Below are positions 9,337-17,688 of a stretch of DNA of 57,977 bases, one piece after another. The stretch is from positions 1-57,977 of the forward strand of contig JABEUN010000012.1 in the NCBI GenBank assembly GCA_013044385.1, written 5' to 3'. Under the pieces are notes generated by a model. That model was not told the DNA's origin, ran no database searches, and saw nothing but the letters and a program-made list of their open reading frames with translations. Source of the DNA: Acidimicrobiaceae bacterium (GTDB lineage Bacteria > Actinomycetota > Acidimicrobiia > Acidimicrobiales > Acidimicrobiaceae). Each line of letters starts with the position of its first letter. Within the stretch, counting starts at the first letter, position 1. The position numbers and the translations under genes are program-made.

Positions 9337-9840
9337 TTATGAGAAGTCCTCAGGGTTGATCTTGTCCAGGAAGTCCCGAAACTCCCCGACTATCTCCTCT
9401 GGGTTCTCCAGCGGTTCATCGATGTCATCAATTTCACTGGAGATGACAAAGCCCTCCTTGGCAATCAGATCGTCAAGCACAAAGATTGGCGATCCAACTC
9501 TGACCGCAATTGCAACAGCGTCCGAAGGACGGCAGGAGATATGCAGCTTCGACCCAGAACTCGTCAACTCTAGTTCGGCATAAAAAGTTGACTCAACCAA
9601 GGTAGTGATAACAACCCTGTCCACACGAGCCCCGACGACATCGAGTATGTCTCGGATGAGGTCATGGGTCAACGGACGAGGCGGCTCCACCCCCTGCACT
9701 GCATCTACTATCGCCTGAGCCTCGGTGCGACCTATGTAGATGGCGACCGTCCTCCTAGGCTCCACAGACTCACGTAACAACATCACCGGAGTCGCAGAGC
9801 GTTGATCTATCTGTACGCCTGCCAGTTCAACTTCGACCAT
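9337..9840 (-). CDS. Bifunctional nuclease (BFN, DUF151) family protein
   Basis: Protein of 167 residues with the DUF151/BFN domain from the first residues to about 125. Family landmarks are 'PVMLLRE', 'IYIGRTEAQAI', 'DRVVITTLVESTFYAEL' and 'CRPSDAVAIAVR'. The plant member was reported to have DNase/RNase activity, while the bacterial role is poorly known. The C-terminal acidic tail after residue 130 is variable in the family. It lies between the two MerR genes in the same order as Rv1829 in M. tuberculosis, which supports the call. Confidence 0.92.
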   Translation of the reverse strand: MVEVELAGVQIDQRSATPVMLLRESVEPRRTVAIYIGRTEAQAIVDAVQGVEPPRPLTHDLIRDILDVVGARVDRVVITTLVESTFYAELELTSSGSKLHISCRPSDAVAIAVRVGSPIFVLDDLIAKEGFVISSEIDDIDEPLENPEEIVGEFRDFLDKINPEDFS

Positions 9841-9935
9841 GCTCTGAATCTACTCTGTGACATCATCTACTTGACTAGAGGAACCAAACTACATTCCGAG
9901 ATCCCATTTTTGAAATAGGATGCGGGATGTCTGCC

Positions 9936-11042
9936 CTACTTATCGAAGAACTTGTTCAGTTCCCGTGACAAGAAGTAGTTCCTCATACTCGCTCCGAGAT
10001 CTCTGAGTTCTGTTAAGGTCTGTCGCGCCTGTTCGTTGGCCACTGGATTGCGCTTTCGAAAGATTGGGTTTACCACCTGCTCAAGGAATCCACACTCGCG
10101 TTCGGCCGACGTCTTGTATAGCTTGAGGTGTCTCGCACCGATGCCAAACGACCTGAAGCGTAGGATAATCCGAACTAACTCCATCTCCTCGGCCGAGTAG
10201 ACAGTTTCACCAAATAGCTCTTCGCCAACTATGAGACCGTAATCGCGCATTTCGGCAATCTCTGAGAGCTTCGCACCAGTCTCTGCGGTGATCTCCTCGA
10301 TGCTGAAATGTGTCTGTTTTGGCACCGGGCCCGACACTTCGGAACCTGACGGCGCAGTCTCTTGCTTGGCATCGGCAACTGCGTCTGTCCGTACTTTCGA
10401 GGGACCTTCCACGTCTTTTGCCTGTCCGGCCTCGGTCCGGACCCTCTTCGACGGGTTCGCATCCCTCTGTTTGCGTGGTCGAGGCGACGACTGATCTCCG
10501 AACTGCATCCTTTGAGTAGTATCGTTGGCTGACCCGCTGGATTCGACCTGATTGGAGCCTATCTCTTCGACAGAGCGCCGCGTCTTTGGTGGCACCCCTC
10601 CCGTCGAATGGAGTCGAAGCAAAGAGGCACGCATCGCTGATGACAACTCAGTTATAGAGGCCGGTGGCTCGGGACCAACGACCAAAGGTTCTGGCTGTTC
10701 CACTTCTTTGTCGCCTAGCTGCTGAGATTGAGAACTCTTCGAGGCATCCGCTTCCGGTTCGAACATCAGAACCTGGGTCTCGGAATCCACCAAGTCTCCT
10801 CCACCGAGATGATCTCGAATCACCCTCAAAGGCATGAAGGTTTCCTTCTGCATCTGGAGAACGACCTTGAGTCTCTCGATATCGTGAGGGTAGAACTTTC
10901 GGTAGCCAGAAGGAGTTCGTTCTGGATCTAGCAGCCCCTTTGACTCAAGAAATCTGATCTTTGAGATTGTTATGTCTGGAAACTCGGGGTGAAGAAGTGA
11001 AAGTACTTCTCCAATGGACATGAACTCCCGATCTAACTCCAC
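9936..11042 (-). CDS. ftsR: MerR-family regulator, FtsR-like (Rv1828 family)
   Basis: Protein of about 368 residues. The N-terminal winged helix begins at 'MSIGEVLSLL' and includes 'ISKIRFLESKGLLDP' and 'GYRKFY', the FtsR/Rv1828 pattern. A polar, proline- and serine-rich linker of about 130 residues follows, then a second conserved domain ('FSIEEITAETG' to the C-terminus) that matches the end of the same family. FtsR was described in Corynebacterium as an activator of ftsZ. The linker makes this protein much longer than Rv1828 (about 247 residues). The ATG at 11111 would overlap garA by 65 bp. I prefer GTG 11042, four bases after the garA stop with GAGG upstream; ATG 11021 is also possible. 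Confidence 0.85.
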   Translation of the reverse strand: MELDREFMSIGEVLSLLHPEFPDITISKIRFLESKGLLDPERTPSGYRKFYPHDIERLKVVLQMQKETFMPLRVIRDHLGGGDLVDSETQVLMFEPEADASKSSQSQQLGDKEVEQPEPLVVGPEPPASITELSSAMRASLLRLHSTGGVPPKTRRSVEEIGSNQVESSGSANDTTQRMQFGDQSSPRPRKQRDANPSKRVRTEAGQAKDVEGPSKVRTDAVADAKQETAPSGSEVSGPVPKQTHFSIEEITAETGAKLSEIAEMRDYGLIVGEELFGETVYSAEEMELVRIILRFRSFGIGARHLKLYKTSAERECGFLEQVVNPIFRKRNPVANEQARQTLTELRDLGASMRNYFLSRELNKFFDK

Positions 11043-11046
11043 TGCC

Positions 11047-11511
11047 TCAATCCTCTTCGCCCGGGATGAGGAGAAATATGAATCGATACTTTCCAACTTG
11101 AACCTCGTCACCTGAGTGGAGTTGGCTCTCGTCAGTCCTTGCCTGATTCAGATACGTACCGTTCAGTGACCCGACATCTGAGAGGTAATATCCAGCGTTT
11201 GTTCTCGACACCTCGGCATGGCGCCGAGAGACCGTAACGTCGTCGAGTACGATGTCACTATCTGGGTGGCGCCCTACCCTACTCACTGATCTGTCCAAGG
11301 CGAACCAACTACCTGAGTCCGTTCCGCCCCTCACAAGTAAAATGCCGACGCCCTTTGGGAGATTGGCTTCGACTGTATCGAGAATACCCGTACCTTCAAC
11401 TGGCCCGATCGAGTCTGTGGTGTCCTGCTCAGTGGTAAGAAGAACCTTTCCGCATGATGAGCAGAAGTTTGAACCTGCCTGGTTCTCATGCCCACAGTTA
11501 CCGCAGATCAA
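11047..11511 (-). CDS. garA: Zinc-ribbon FHA-domain protein, GarA-like
   Basis: Protein of 154 residues. An N-terminal zinc ribbon (C3, C6, C17, C20) is followed by a linker and a C-terminal FHA domain from about residue 57, with 'GRHPDSDIVLDDVTVSRRHAE' (read as consecutive motifs) and 'DVGSLNGTYLN' nearly identical in pattern to M. tuberculosis GarA (Rv1827). GarA controls 2-oxoglutarate and glutamate metabolism and is switched off by phosphorylation of a threonine pair in 'ETTSVF' near its N-terminus. That motif is not visible here; the zinc ribbon occupies its place and only 'LLTTEQDTTDS' offers candidate threonines. Its neighbours gcvH and ftsR match the mycobacterial order. Confidence 0.88.
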   Translation of the reverse strand: MICGNCGHENQAGSNFCSSCGKVLLTTEQDTTDSIGPVEGTGILDTVEANLPKGVGILLVRGGTDSGSWFALDRSVSRVGRHPDSDIVLDDVTVSRRHAEVSRTNAGYYLSDVGSLNGTYLNQARTDESQLHSGDEVQVGKYRFIFLLIPGEED

Positions 11512-11624
11512 AGCTCACCACCTTCGCAAAATCGGATTCTCGCTCTCCGTCGGCGGATGCGAGGGCGACCCCCAACTATAACTCAAGAGTTGAGAGATTC
11601 GAGCGTGGAATCACGCCTAGGTTG

Positions 11625-12002
11625 TTAGGAAATCAGCCCTAAATAAGAATCTGCTGTCAATAATTCGCCAGCTGCTGCTGGGTCTGACATTTCGAGCACA
11701 CAGATCCAGCCCCTCTCATAGGGAGAGGTGTTGAGGAGTTCAGGAGAGTCCACCAACTCGGAGTTGATCTCGATTACCCGCCCTGGGACAGGAGCGTAGA
11801 TGTCCGAGACCGACTTCGTCGACTCCACCTCGGCAAAACTCTCCCCCGCGCTGACAGAGCCATCGAGAGTGGGAAGTTGCACAAAGACGATGTCTCCCAA
11901 TGCATCTTGGGCGTAGTCCGTGATTCCCACTTTCGCGTGGTTGCCTTCGATCGAGACCCACTCGTGGTCCTTGGTGTAACGAAGTTCAGATGGCAGTTCC
12001 AT
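11625..12002 (-). CDS. gcvH: Glycine cleavage system H-protein
   Basis: Protein of 125 residues, the normal size of the lipoyl carrier of the glycine cleavage system. The lipoylation site is K63 in 'EVESTKSVSDIYAPVPG'. The N-terminal 'YTKDHEWV' and 'VGITDYAQDALGDIVFV' are diagnostic. It shuttles the aminomethyl group between the P- and T-proteins and is re-oxidised by lipoamide dehydrogenase. It is separated from gcvT and gcvPAB by four regulatory or unknown genes, as in M. tuberculosis. ATG start at 12002. Confidence 0.97.
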   Translation of the reverse strand: MELPSELRYTKDHEWVSIEGNHAKVGITDYAQDALGDIVFVQLPTLDGSVSAGESFAEVESTKSVSDIYAPVPGRVIEINSELVDSPELLNTSPYERGWICVLEMSDPAAAGELLTADSYLGLIS

Positions 12003-12173
12003 AAAGGAAAAGATTAGCCACGACGTACGGTGCCGCTGTACGATGTAAATCGAATTCTCAGTGATCGGTCAGTACATCGCCTAGGATTTTGTACTCCAAG
12101 TTTGTACCGGGCAATTCCCAAACAGCATAAGAGCGAACTGACCTGCAGGTTTCAATGAAAGACGGTCTATTCG

Positions 12174-12830
12174 CTATTGAAGCTTTTTGACCTTGAACAG
12201 TTCGATGAACTTGGCAACGTACTCATAGGCGGCACCGTACAGAATCAGTGTCCCAATCAAGATTGCTACTTCCGATACATGTAGAAGAAGTGGCGAGTCC
12301 ATGGCTGAGGATTGTGAAAGAACAGCGAATGGCACTCCAGCAAGGAGGATGAAAGTGCCAAGCTTTCCGATCCAAACTACATCGAATCTCTGCTTGAGCA
12401 GCACTGCGAAACTGAGCACTGCGATGCTGACCAGGGCCTCTCTCAAAAGCATTATGCCAAGCAGCCAGTGCGGTACCAGATTGTAGTACCAGAGCGCTAT
12501 GGCGGAAACGATAAGTACGATTCGATCACAGGTGGGGTCTAGTACCTTTCCCACCGTAGATACATGACCGGTTCCCCTTGCAAGGTAGCCATCTAGGAAA
12601 TCGGTGAATCCCATGACACCCGCCAGAGCGGCTGCCCAAAAGCGACTATCTGGCCTCGACATCAATGAGACCAGTAGAGGTAGGGCCAAGACGCGAGACA
12701 GGCTGATCAGGTTCGGTAGGGTCAGCAACTCTCCGACGAGTGAGGTTTTTCTCCCGCCTGGATCCAAGCTTCCTTTATCTGACCCTGCATCAATCTGATC
12801 CACTCTTTGGATTCTAAAGCTGCGCGACAA
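12174..12830 (-). CDS. CDP-alcohol phosphatidyltransferase (PgsA-like)
   Basis: Membrane enzyme of up to 218 residues that joins a CDP-diacylglycerol to an alcohol, most likely glycerol 3-phosphate as in PgsA. The full signature D-x2-D-G-x2-A-R-x8-G-x3-D-x3-D is present in the stretch beginning 'DFLDGYLARG' and ending 'DPTCD'. About five or six hydrophobic helices follow the polar N-terminus of about 30 residues. The position next to gcvH/garA matches pgsA2 (Rv1822) of M. tuberculosis. The exact alcohol acceptor is not certain. Confidence 0.88.
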   Translation of the reverse strand: MSRSFRIQRVDQIDAGSDKGSLDPGGRKTSLVGELLTLPNLISLSRVLALPLLVSLMSRPDSRFWAAALAGVMGFTDFLDGYLARGTGHVSTVGKVLDPTCDRIVLIVSAIALWYYNLVPHWLLGIMLLREALVSIAVLSFAVLLKQRFDVVWIGKLGTFILLAGVPFAVLSQSSAMDSPLLLHVSEVAILIGTLILYGAAYEYVAKFIELFKVKKLQ

Positions 12831-12886
12831 GTTCGGCTCAGTGGCACGCGATATCGGTTGAGGTCAAAGAGCTCTAAAGTTGACAG

Positions 12887-12914
12887 ACCTCAACACTTAG
12901 ACCTCAACACTTAG
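12887..12914. repeat. Perfect 14-bp tandem duplication across a stop codon
   Basis: The unit ACCTCAACACTTAG occurs twice in direct succession (12887-12900 and 12901-12914). The copy boundary contains the stop codon of the metallo-hydrolase gene that ends at 12897. With one copy removed the reading frame would run on for three residues (Cys-Gln-Leu) before a TAG, so the duplication trims the C-terminus slightly. It looks like a recent replication-slippage event. Confidence 0.9.
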
Positions 12915-13640
12915 ACGATCTATCGCTAGCTCTACATTTCGGTCAGTCAAGCGGCGTATCTCTTCGAGTACTTGCTGTCTGCTTTGAGGGTGGGCCACAT
13001 GTGTTGCAAACGCAAGTGTCGCCTGGGAGCGGTCGAGGAGCCGAACAAAAGAGGACGGGTTCATGTGGAGAGGCGGACCTGAGTATGTGAACTGGTCCGC
13101 CCAGGTACATTCAGCCACCAGCAGATCGGCTTCGGCGACTAGTAGGTTTAGTGGTTCGCAGTCCGGACCTGTATCAGCCGTGTAGACGATCACTGAATCC
13201 TGTCCCGTCACTGATACTGCATAGGTCTCAACCGGATGGTTCGTTCTACTAAAGCGGAGTTTCAGTCCCTCCACCTCAATCTCCGTCGACGGATCGATTG
13301 GAATTGGCTTGAACACCCCTTTGAAATCGTCGGCATGGAGTTGTTTACTCAGTGCAGCCAGGAGAGATGGGGGTGCAAGTAGAGGAATCTCCCCTCCGGA
13401 ACTATCTGCTAGGAGTCTGTAGTGGTAGACACCGACGATGTCCACCCAATGGTCTGCATGCTCGTGGGAGAGGACGACTGCGTTCAACTCTGCAGGATTG
13501 CAGAAGTCGAAAAGATTGGCCATCGAGCCGTTTCCGGCGTCCAGTAGTACAGAACAGTCCCCCTGCTGCACTAGGTAACTCGAACATGCTGAGCCCGGTG
13601 AATTATAGGAGCCTGCGGAACCTAGTACCGAAAATCTCAC
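12897..13640 (-). CDS. Metallo-beta-lactamase-fold hydrolase, RNase Z-like
   Basis: Cytosolic protein of 247 residues with the metallo-beta-lactamase fold. The metal site is seen in 'LSHEHADHWVD' (HxHxDH), Asp in 'VYTADTGPD' and later histidines such as 'FATHVAHP'. The N-terminal 'FSVLGSAGSYNSPGSACSSYLV' (in parts) resembles the RNase Z/phosphonate-metabolism PhnP side of the family, common in actinobacteria beside murI and rph. The substrate is not known. The C-terminus is defined by the 14-bp tandem duplication. It diverges from the next plus-strand gene with about 120 bp between starts. Confidence 0.85.
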   Translation of the reverse strand: MRFSVLGSAGSYNSPGSACSSYLVQQGDCSVLLDAGNGSMANLFDFCNPAELNAVVLSHEHADHWVDIVGVYHYRLLADSSGGEIPLLAPPSLLAALSKQLHADDFKGVFKPIPIDPSTEIEVEGLKLRFSRTNHPVETYAVSVTGQDSVIVYTADTGPDCEPLNLLVAEADLLVAECTWADQFTYSGPPLHMNPSSFVRLLDRSQATLAFATHVAHPQSRQQVLEEIRRLTDRNVELAIDRLSVEV

Positions 13641-13758
13641 CTTCGGGCCCTCCCAAATCGGACGTCACTGAACTTCGGGAAATACTCTGACTCGCTCGGT
13701 GTCTGAATCATCCAACCTTCCAACCGCCTTAGTTTCGATATTTGGATACAATCAAAAG

Positions 13759-14244
13759 ATGGCAAAGGCAGCAGTAGCGGAGATTTGGTTTCCGTTTGCG
13801 ACGATGCTCTTCTCAATAGTTGGCGTGCTGCTTGGGATCTCACGCTACCAGAAGTTCATGGAACGTACTAGGTCCAGACGTGCCGAACACATGAGCTTCG
13901 TGATGGCTCAACGTGCAGCCGAATCCTTGAAAGGGTTCGTCGAGGTCGTCATCACCGCTGTTGTCCCCCACGAGTCGACCGTGTTGATCGGATATAGTCG
14001 AACCAGCCCTCCGCGCGCAGAGGATCCATTGATTTGGGAAGAGGGGCGCTCGGCCGCTATGACTGGAACCATGGTAGCTTGGCTTGATGTCACCAGCCAC
14101 GGCCAACTCGACCAGCTCAACGCATGGTGCAATCGGAAGTCACCCGTTCTGTTAAGGCTTGACACTGAGGCAAAGCTGCTCGGCTTTTACTCCTTAGAGC
14201 AGGACGATACCGTGGAACTTGCACTTCAGCCTAGGTCTAAGTGA
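13759..14244 (+). CDS. Membrane-anchored protein of unknown function
   Basis: Protein of about 161 residues if the ATG at 13759 is used; the open frame extends upstream to 13699. One hydrophobic segment near the N-terminus ('IWFPFATMLFSIVGVLLGI') anchors it, followed by a basic stretch and a soluble domain of about 110 residues rich in beta-strand pattern. I do not recognise the family. It ends 33 bp before ccdA on the same strand and may be co-transcribed with it. Confidence 0.55.
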   Translation: MAKAAVAEIWFPFATMLFSIVGVLLGISRYQKFMERTRSRRAEHMSFVMAQRAAESLKGFVEVVITAVVPHESTVLIGYSRTSPPRAEDPLIWEEGRSAAMTGTMVAWLDVTSHGQLDQLNAWCNRKSPVLLRLDTEAKLLGFYSLEQDDTVELALQPRSK

Positions 14245-14277
14245 TCTATTGGTAGAGCTTGAAAATTCCGAATTAAG

Positions 14278-15039
14278 ATGATTGGCATGTCGGTGAACGT
14301 GGGCTACGTGGTGGCCTTTGGCGGTGGAGTGATCTCATTCCTTTCACCTTGCGTTCTACCGCTTGTGCCTGCATACCTCTCAGTAGTGACTGGTATCGAT
14401 TCATCCGGCTTGAGGGATGGTGGCCCTCAAGAGATGATGAGGGTCACCAAGTACACAGCACTTTTCATTCTTGGATTCGCGATCGTTTTTGTGTCCCTTG
14501 GAGCCACCGCCTCTGAGCTTGGGAGGGCTCTGACTGCGCACCACGCCTTGATCACTCGAATCTCCGGCGTGTTTCTCATCGCCATGTCCCTTTTCCTCCT
14601 TGGGTCAATGCTTCTGAAACTGCCTTGGATGTATCAAGAGCGAAGGTTCCATCCGAATCTGTCTAAATTGGGAGTATTCGCAGCTCCTGTTGCAGGTATG
14701 GCGTTCGCCTTTGGCTGGACCCCATGTATCGGTCCAATTTTGAGTTCAGTGTTGACCGTCGCCGCAACGCAAGGCAAGCTCACTCAAGGCGCCATGCTGC
14801 TGGCGGCGTACTCAGCAGGACTTGGGATTCCATTTCTTGCGACTGGCCTCGCATTTGGAAAGGCGACCAACGCCTTCACTTGGGTAAAGCGTCACTTCAA
14901 TACGTTGACTACCGTCTCGGCGGTGATCCTGCTCGGATTCGGCATCCTGCTTACAATGAATCGCTTTACGATCGTAACTCTCCAACTCCAACACGTGATG
15001 CAGTCAGTTGGTCTGGGCAGGCTTATAACTATCGGTTAA
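14278..15039 (+). CDS. ccdA: Cytochrome c biogenesis protein CcdA
   Basis: Integral membrane protein of 253 residues with about six helices. The two redox cysteines that carry reducing power across the membrane are present: one in 'FLSPCVLPLVPAYLS' in the first helix and one in 'FGWTPCIGPILSS' in the fourth, in the usual symmetrical arrangement. CcdA keeps extracytoplasmic thiols reduced for haem attachment to cytochromes c or for other thiol proteins. ResA, ResB and CcsA are not next to it. ATG 14278 and ATG 14287 are both possible starts, and neither has a strong ribosome binding site. Confidence 0.93.
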   Translation: MIGMSVNVGYVVAFGGGVISFLSPCVLPLVPAYLSVVTGIDSSGLRDGGPQEMMRVTKYTALFILGFAIVFVSLGATASELGRALTAHHALITRISGVFLIAMSLFLLGSMLLKLPWMYQERRFHPNLSKLGVFAAPVAGMAFAFGWTPCIGPILSSVLTVAATQGKLTQGAMLLAAYSAGLGIPFLATGLAFGKATNAFTWVKRHFNTLTTVSAVILLGFGILLTMNRFTIVTLQLQHVMQSVGLGRLITIG

Positions 15040-15353
15040 GTATCTATCCAGCTAGGAATCGAGATATCTCGCCGTCTGCTATGCTGGTCCTGTGAGTGAG
15101 TCGCGTCCTTGGTGGGCGTGCCATACAGATGAGGGTGGTGAGGATGCACGTATTGATTCTGGCGAATACTAAGAGTATTGAGTCGATTGGCGAAGCGTCC
15201 TACCGCGCCATCTTCGACCTTTAGCCTGGACTACTCCTAACCGATCCAGACATTCGAACCTCAAGCCGCGCTTTCTCGCCGCTGGTTCTGCTGAAGCAAA
15301 TTGTCTGAAGCCAAAGCAATCTTACAAAAATTCCCCCCAAATGGAGCTATGCC
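15040..15353. other. Intergenic region between ccdA and MFS gene
   Basis: About 310 bp without a gene I can support. It holds a perfect 12-bp palindrome CGAGATATCTCG at 15061-15072, which could be an operator. The last bases include a GGAG sequence at suitable distance from the GTG start of the MFS gene. Confidence 0.4.
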
Positions 15354-16571
15354 GTGTCAACGACACAAGTAAGTAATCGATTTATTAGACGCCAGGTTGC
15401 CCTGGTTGCCACTTCACAATTCGCATCAGTGTCTGCATCGCTCGGAATGCCGGTCGCTATGACGTTTGCTGTACTGAACGCAGGAGGCAACGCTGCCGAG
15501 GTAGGGGTTGTCCTAGCGTCAGCAACGTTCCCATTTATCGTTTTCTTGCTCGTGGGAGGTGTCGTTGCCGACCGCCGCTCAAGGAAGCTGGTTGCATTGA
15601 GCGCCGATATCGCACGGGCCCTGATCTCGTTTATGATCGCCGGACTCATGTTCGTGAACCCGTCTTCAGTGATAGGACTGATCATCCTTTCTGCAATGTG
15701 GGGTGCCGCGAGGGGGTTTTTCACCCCATCGATCACTGCTCTTTTGCCCGAGGTGGTTCCAGCTGAGGGTCTGCAGAGGGCAAATGCCGTACGTGCAACT
15801 GCAATCTCATTCGGCCAAGCGGCTGGACCCGCCCTAGTGGGAGTAGTAGTAGCCGCATCGGGAACGCGTATTGCGATGCTTGTCGTGGCGGTCATGTACC
15901 TTGCGTCGGCCTCTGCTTTATCCTTGCTCCACCCAACAAATGCGAACACTTTGCGACAGGAGAGCCATCCATTGGCAGATCTCGTAGCCGGTGTCGATGA
16001 GGTCCGATCCAGAGAATGGGCATGGACCACCATGGTGGCATATGCCGGAATGCACCTAGTTTCATTCGGTCCGCTGCTGGTACTTGGACCAATCCTTGCA
16101 AATTCCCAGCTGGGAGGAGCCAGAGCTTGGGGGATCCTACTTGGCGCCCAAGGAGTAGGCGGCATAATTGGATCGCTTGCGGGTTTCAAGTTCAGGCCGA
16201 AATTCCCTCTTCGAACCTCGATACTCGTTGCCACACTGGCCGCGGGCTTCCCTCTTGCTTTAGCCACACATCAGTCGATGACGGCCCTGTTCATCACATC
16301 GGCAGTTGATGGAGCTTGCTTCGCAGCTTTTGGTGTGGTTTGGGAGACTCTGTTGCAGACCAGCGTTCCGAAGGAAGCCCTTGCAAGAGTCACGTCGCTC
16401 GATTGGGTCGCCTCGATGGCAACACTTCCTCTCGGCGAGATACTTGCGGGCCCAGAGATGAGAATGATCGGAGTAACGCCGAGTCTTCTATTCGCTGGTG
16501 TTGCCCTAGTAGGAGGCAACGTTGGGCTGCTTCTAATCAGGTCTGTGCGTAACATTCGTCAGGCAAGCTAA
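15354..16571 (+). CDS. MFS transporter, EntS-like
   Basis: Protein of 405 residues with about twelve hydrophobic helices. The loop between helices 2 and 3 carries 'GGVVADRRSRKLV', the MFS GxxxDRxxRR/K signature. The overall pattern, with 'TPSITALLPEVVPAEGLQRANAV' in parts, fits the EntS/enterobactin-exporter-like group of drug or siderophore exporters. GTG start at 15354, preceded by GGAG. The gene stands alone between two long intergenic regions, and the substrate is unknown. Confidence 0.88.
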   Translation: MSTTQVSNRFIRRQVALVATSQFASVSASLGMPVAMTFAVLNAGGNAAEVGVVLASATFPFIVFLLVGGVVADRRSRKLVALSADIARALISFMIAGLMFVNPSSVIGLIILSAMWGAARGFFTPSITALLPEVVPAEGLQRANAVRATAISFGQAAGPALVGVVVAASGTRIAMLVVAVMYLASASALSLLHPTNANTLRQESHPLADLVAGVDEVRSREWAWTTMVAYAGMHLVSFGPLLVLGPILANSQLGGARAWGILLGAQGVGGIIGSLAGFKFRPKFPLRTSILVATLAAGFPLALATHQSMTALFITSAVDGACFAAFGVVWETLLQTSVPKEALARVTSLDWVASMATLPLGEILAGPEMRMIGVTPSLLFAGVALVGGNVGLLLIRSVRNIRQAS

Positions 16572-17688
16572 ATGGCGACGAACGCTGAATAAACGGGCTG
16601 GAGCATTCGGCGAGGAGTCTGAAGTCGCAAAAGACCGAAAGCCAAGGTTTGGGCCGACGCTAAGGGGCAAATGACTCGGTTCGCTAGATCCATTGGCATT
16701 TGGTTTATTTGAGACGGTCCCAATCCCAAATCTGTATCGTCAAAGTACTGACGAGCGAGTGATCCAGTGTGAGGGTGGAAGAGTTGGATAGCCTACGGGT
16801 TACCGAGATCTATGCAACCAGCCCTACTCGATCCCTGATGTGGATTGGCACATATTGCAGGGGGAGATCATAAGTCAGCAGGCCTGCGACCGGCGTAATT
16901 TGGAGTTGGAAGGGACAATTGCTGGCCCAATCGGAGACTGGCGAGGCAGTTCTGAACTTTCCGATCCGTTTAAGCGCCCACAAGGGGCTTCGGTCCTTCA
17001 GATAGGTCAAAGACCTACTCAGAGGGACCGACCGTTGGAGACGGAGATAGCTCCATACGAATCAAAGGAAGTTCATGCTACCATACAGGCAAAGACGACT
17101 CCAATGCGGTGTACTCGACTTCGTCACCGGACTTATGGGTATCAATTGCGCTTACAAGAGAGTTTGGCTAGCTATTGGGACGAAGTTCATCAATTTGGCC
17201 CTAGCTGAAGCTGGGTCTTAGCCGCGGGCACTTACAGGGCTCAAGGCCATCCACAACCAATGATCTACACCTCTTTCCCAAGGCGAATCTGTATCCCCTA
17301 GGAAGTATGCGCTCTGTCATGGGCATAATTCGATCAATGAAGAGCTTTGGGTCCGATCACTTGAAACTGAGACACGTTTGTGAGATTTCCTTGCGCAATA
17401 GAAGGCGTGAAAGTGGCATCTAATTCTCGGACCCAACTACTACAAGGGACTCGCTTTCGAGTTTCCGATTGTGATCATGCAGCGCAAGCCATAATTGAAC
17501 TAGGTGCCCCTCCCCATCCGTTTTACCGTTCGAAGCGTTAAATGTAAACAGGTTGGTGATAGATCATTGCTGCGAGCACCGAAGTCAAGCCATAATTGCC
17601 GACGGAGTTGCGTCTCTATTGACGCAGGCATTGACTGAACAAACCCACACCTGATCCGAACCTGCTACTGCTGCGAATTGAGGTTGAA
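16572..17688. other. 1.1-kb region without a convincing gene
   Basis: No frame here has a recognisable family or a convincing start. The longest plus-strand frame (16840-17208) has an unusual composition and no ribosome binding site. A 13-bp direct repeat (CAAGCCATAATTG) occurs at 17485 and 17586, too short to interpret. The region may contain remains of a decayed gene or a long control region. Confidence 0.4.

Noticed and set aside
16840-17208. 122-residue plus-strand open frame
   Set aside because: No ribosome binding site, odd composition and no recognisable family; likely chance.
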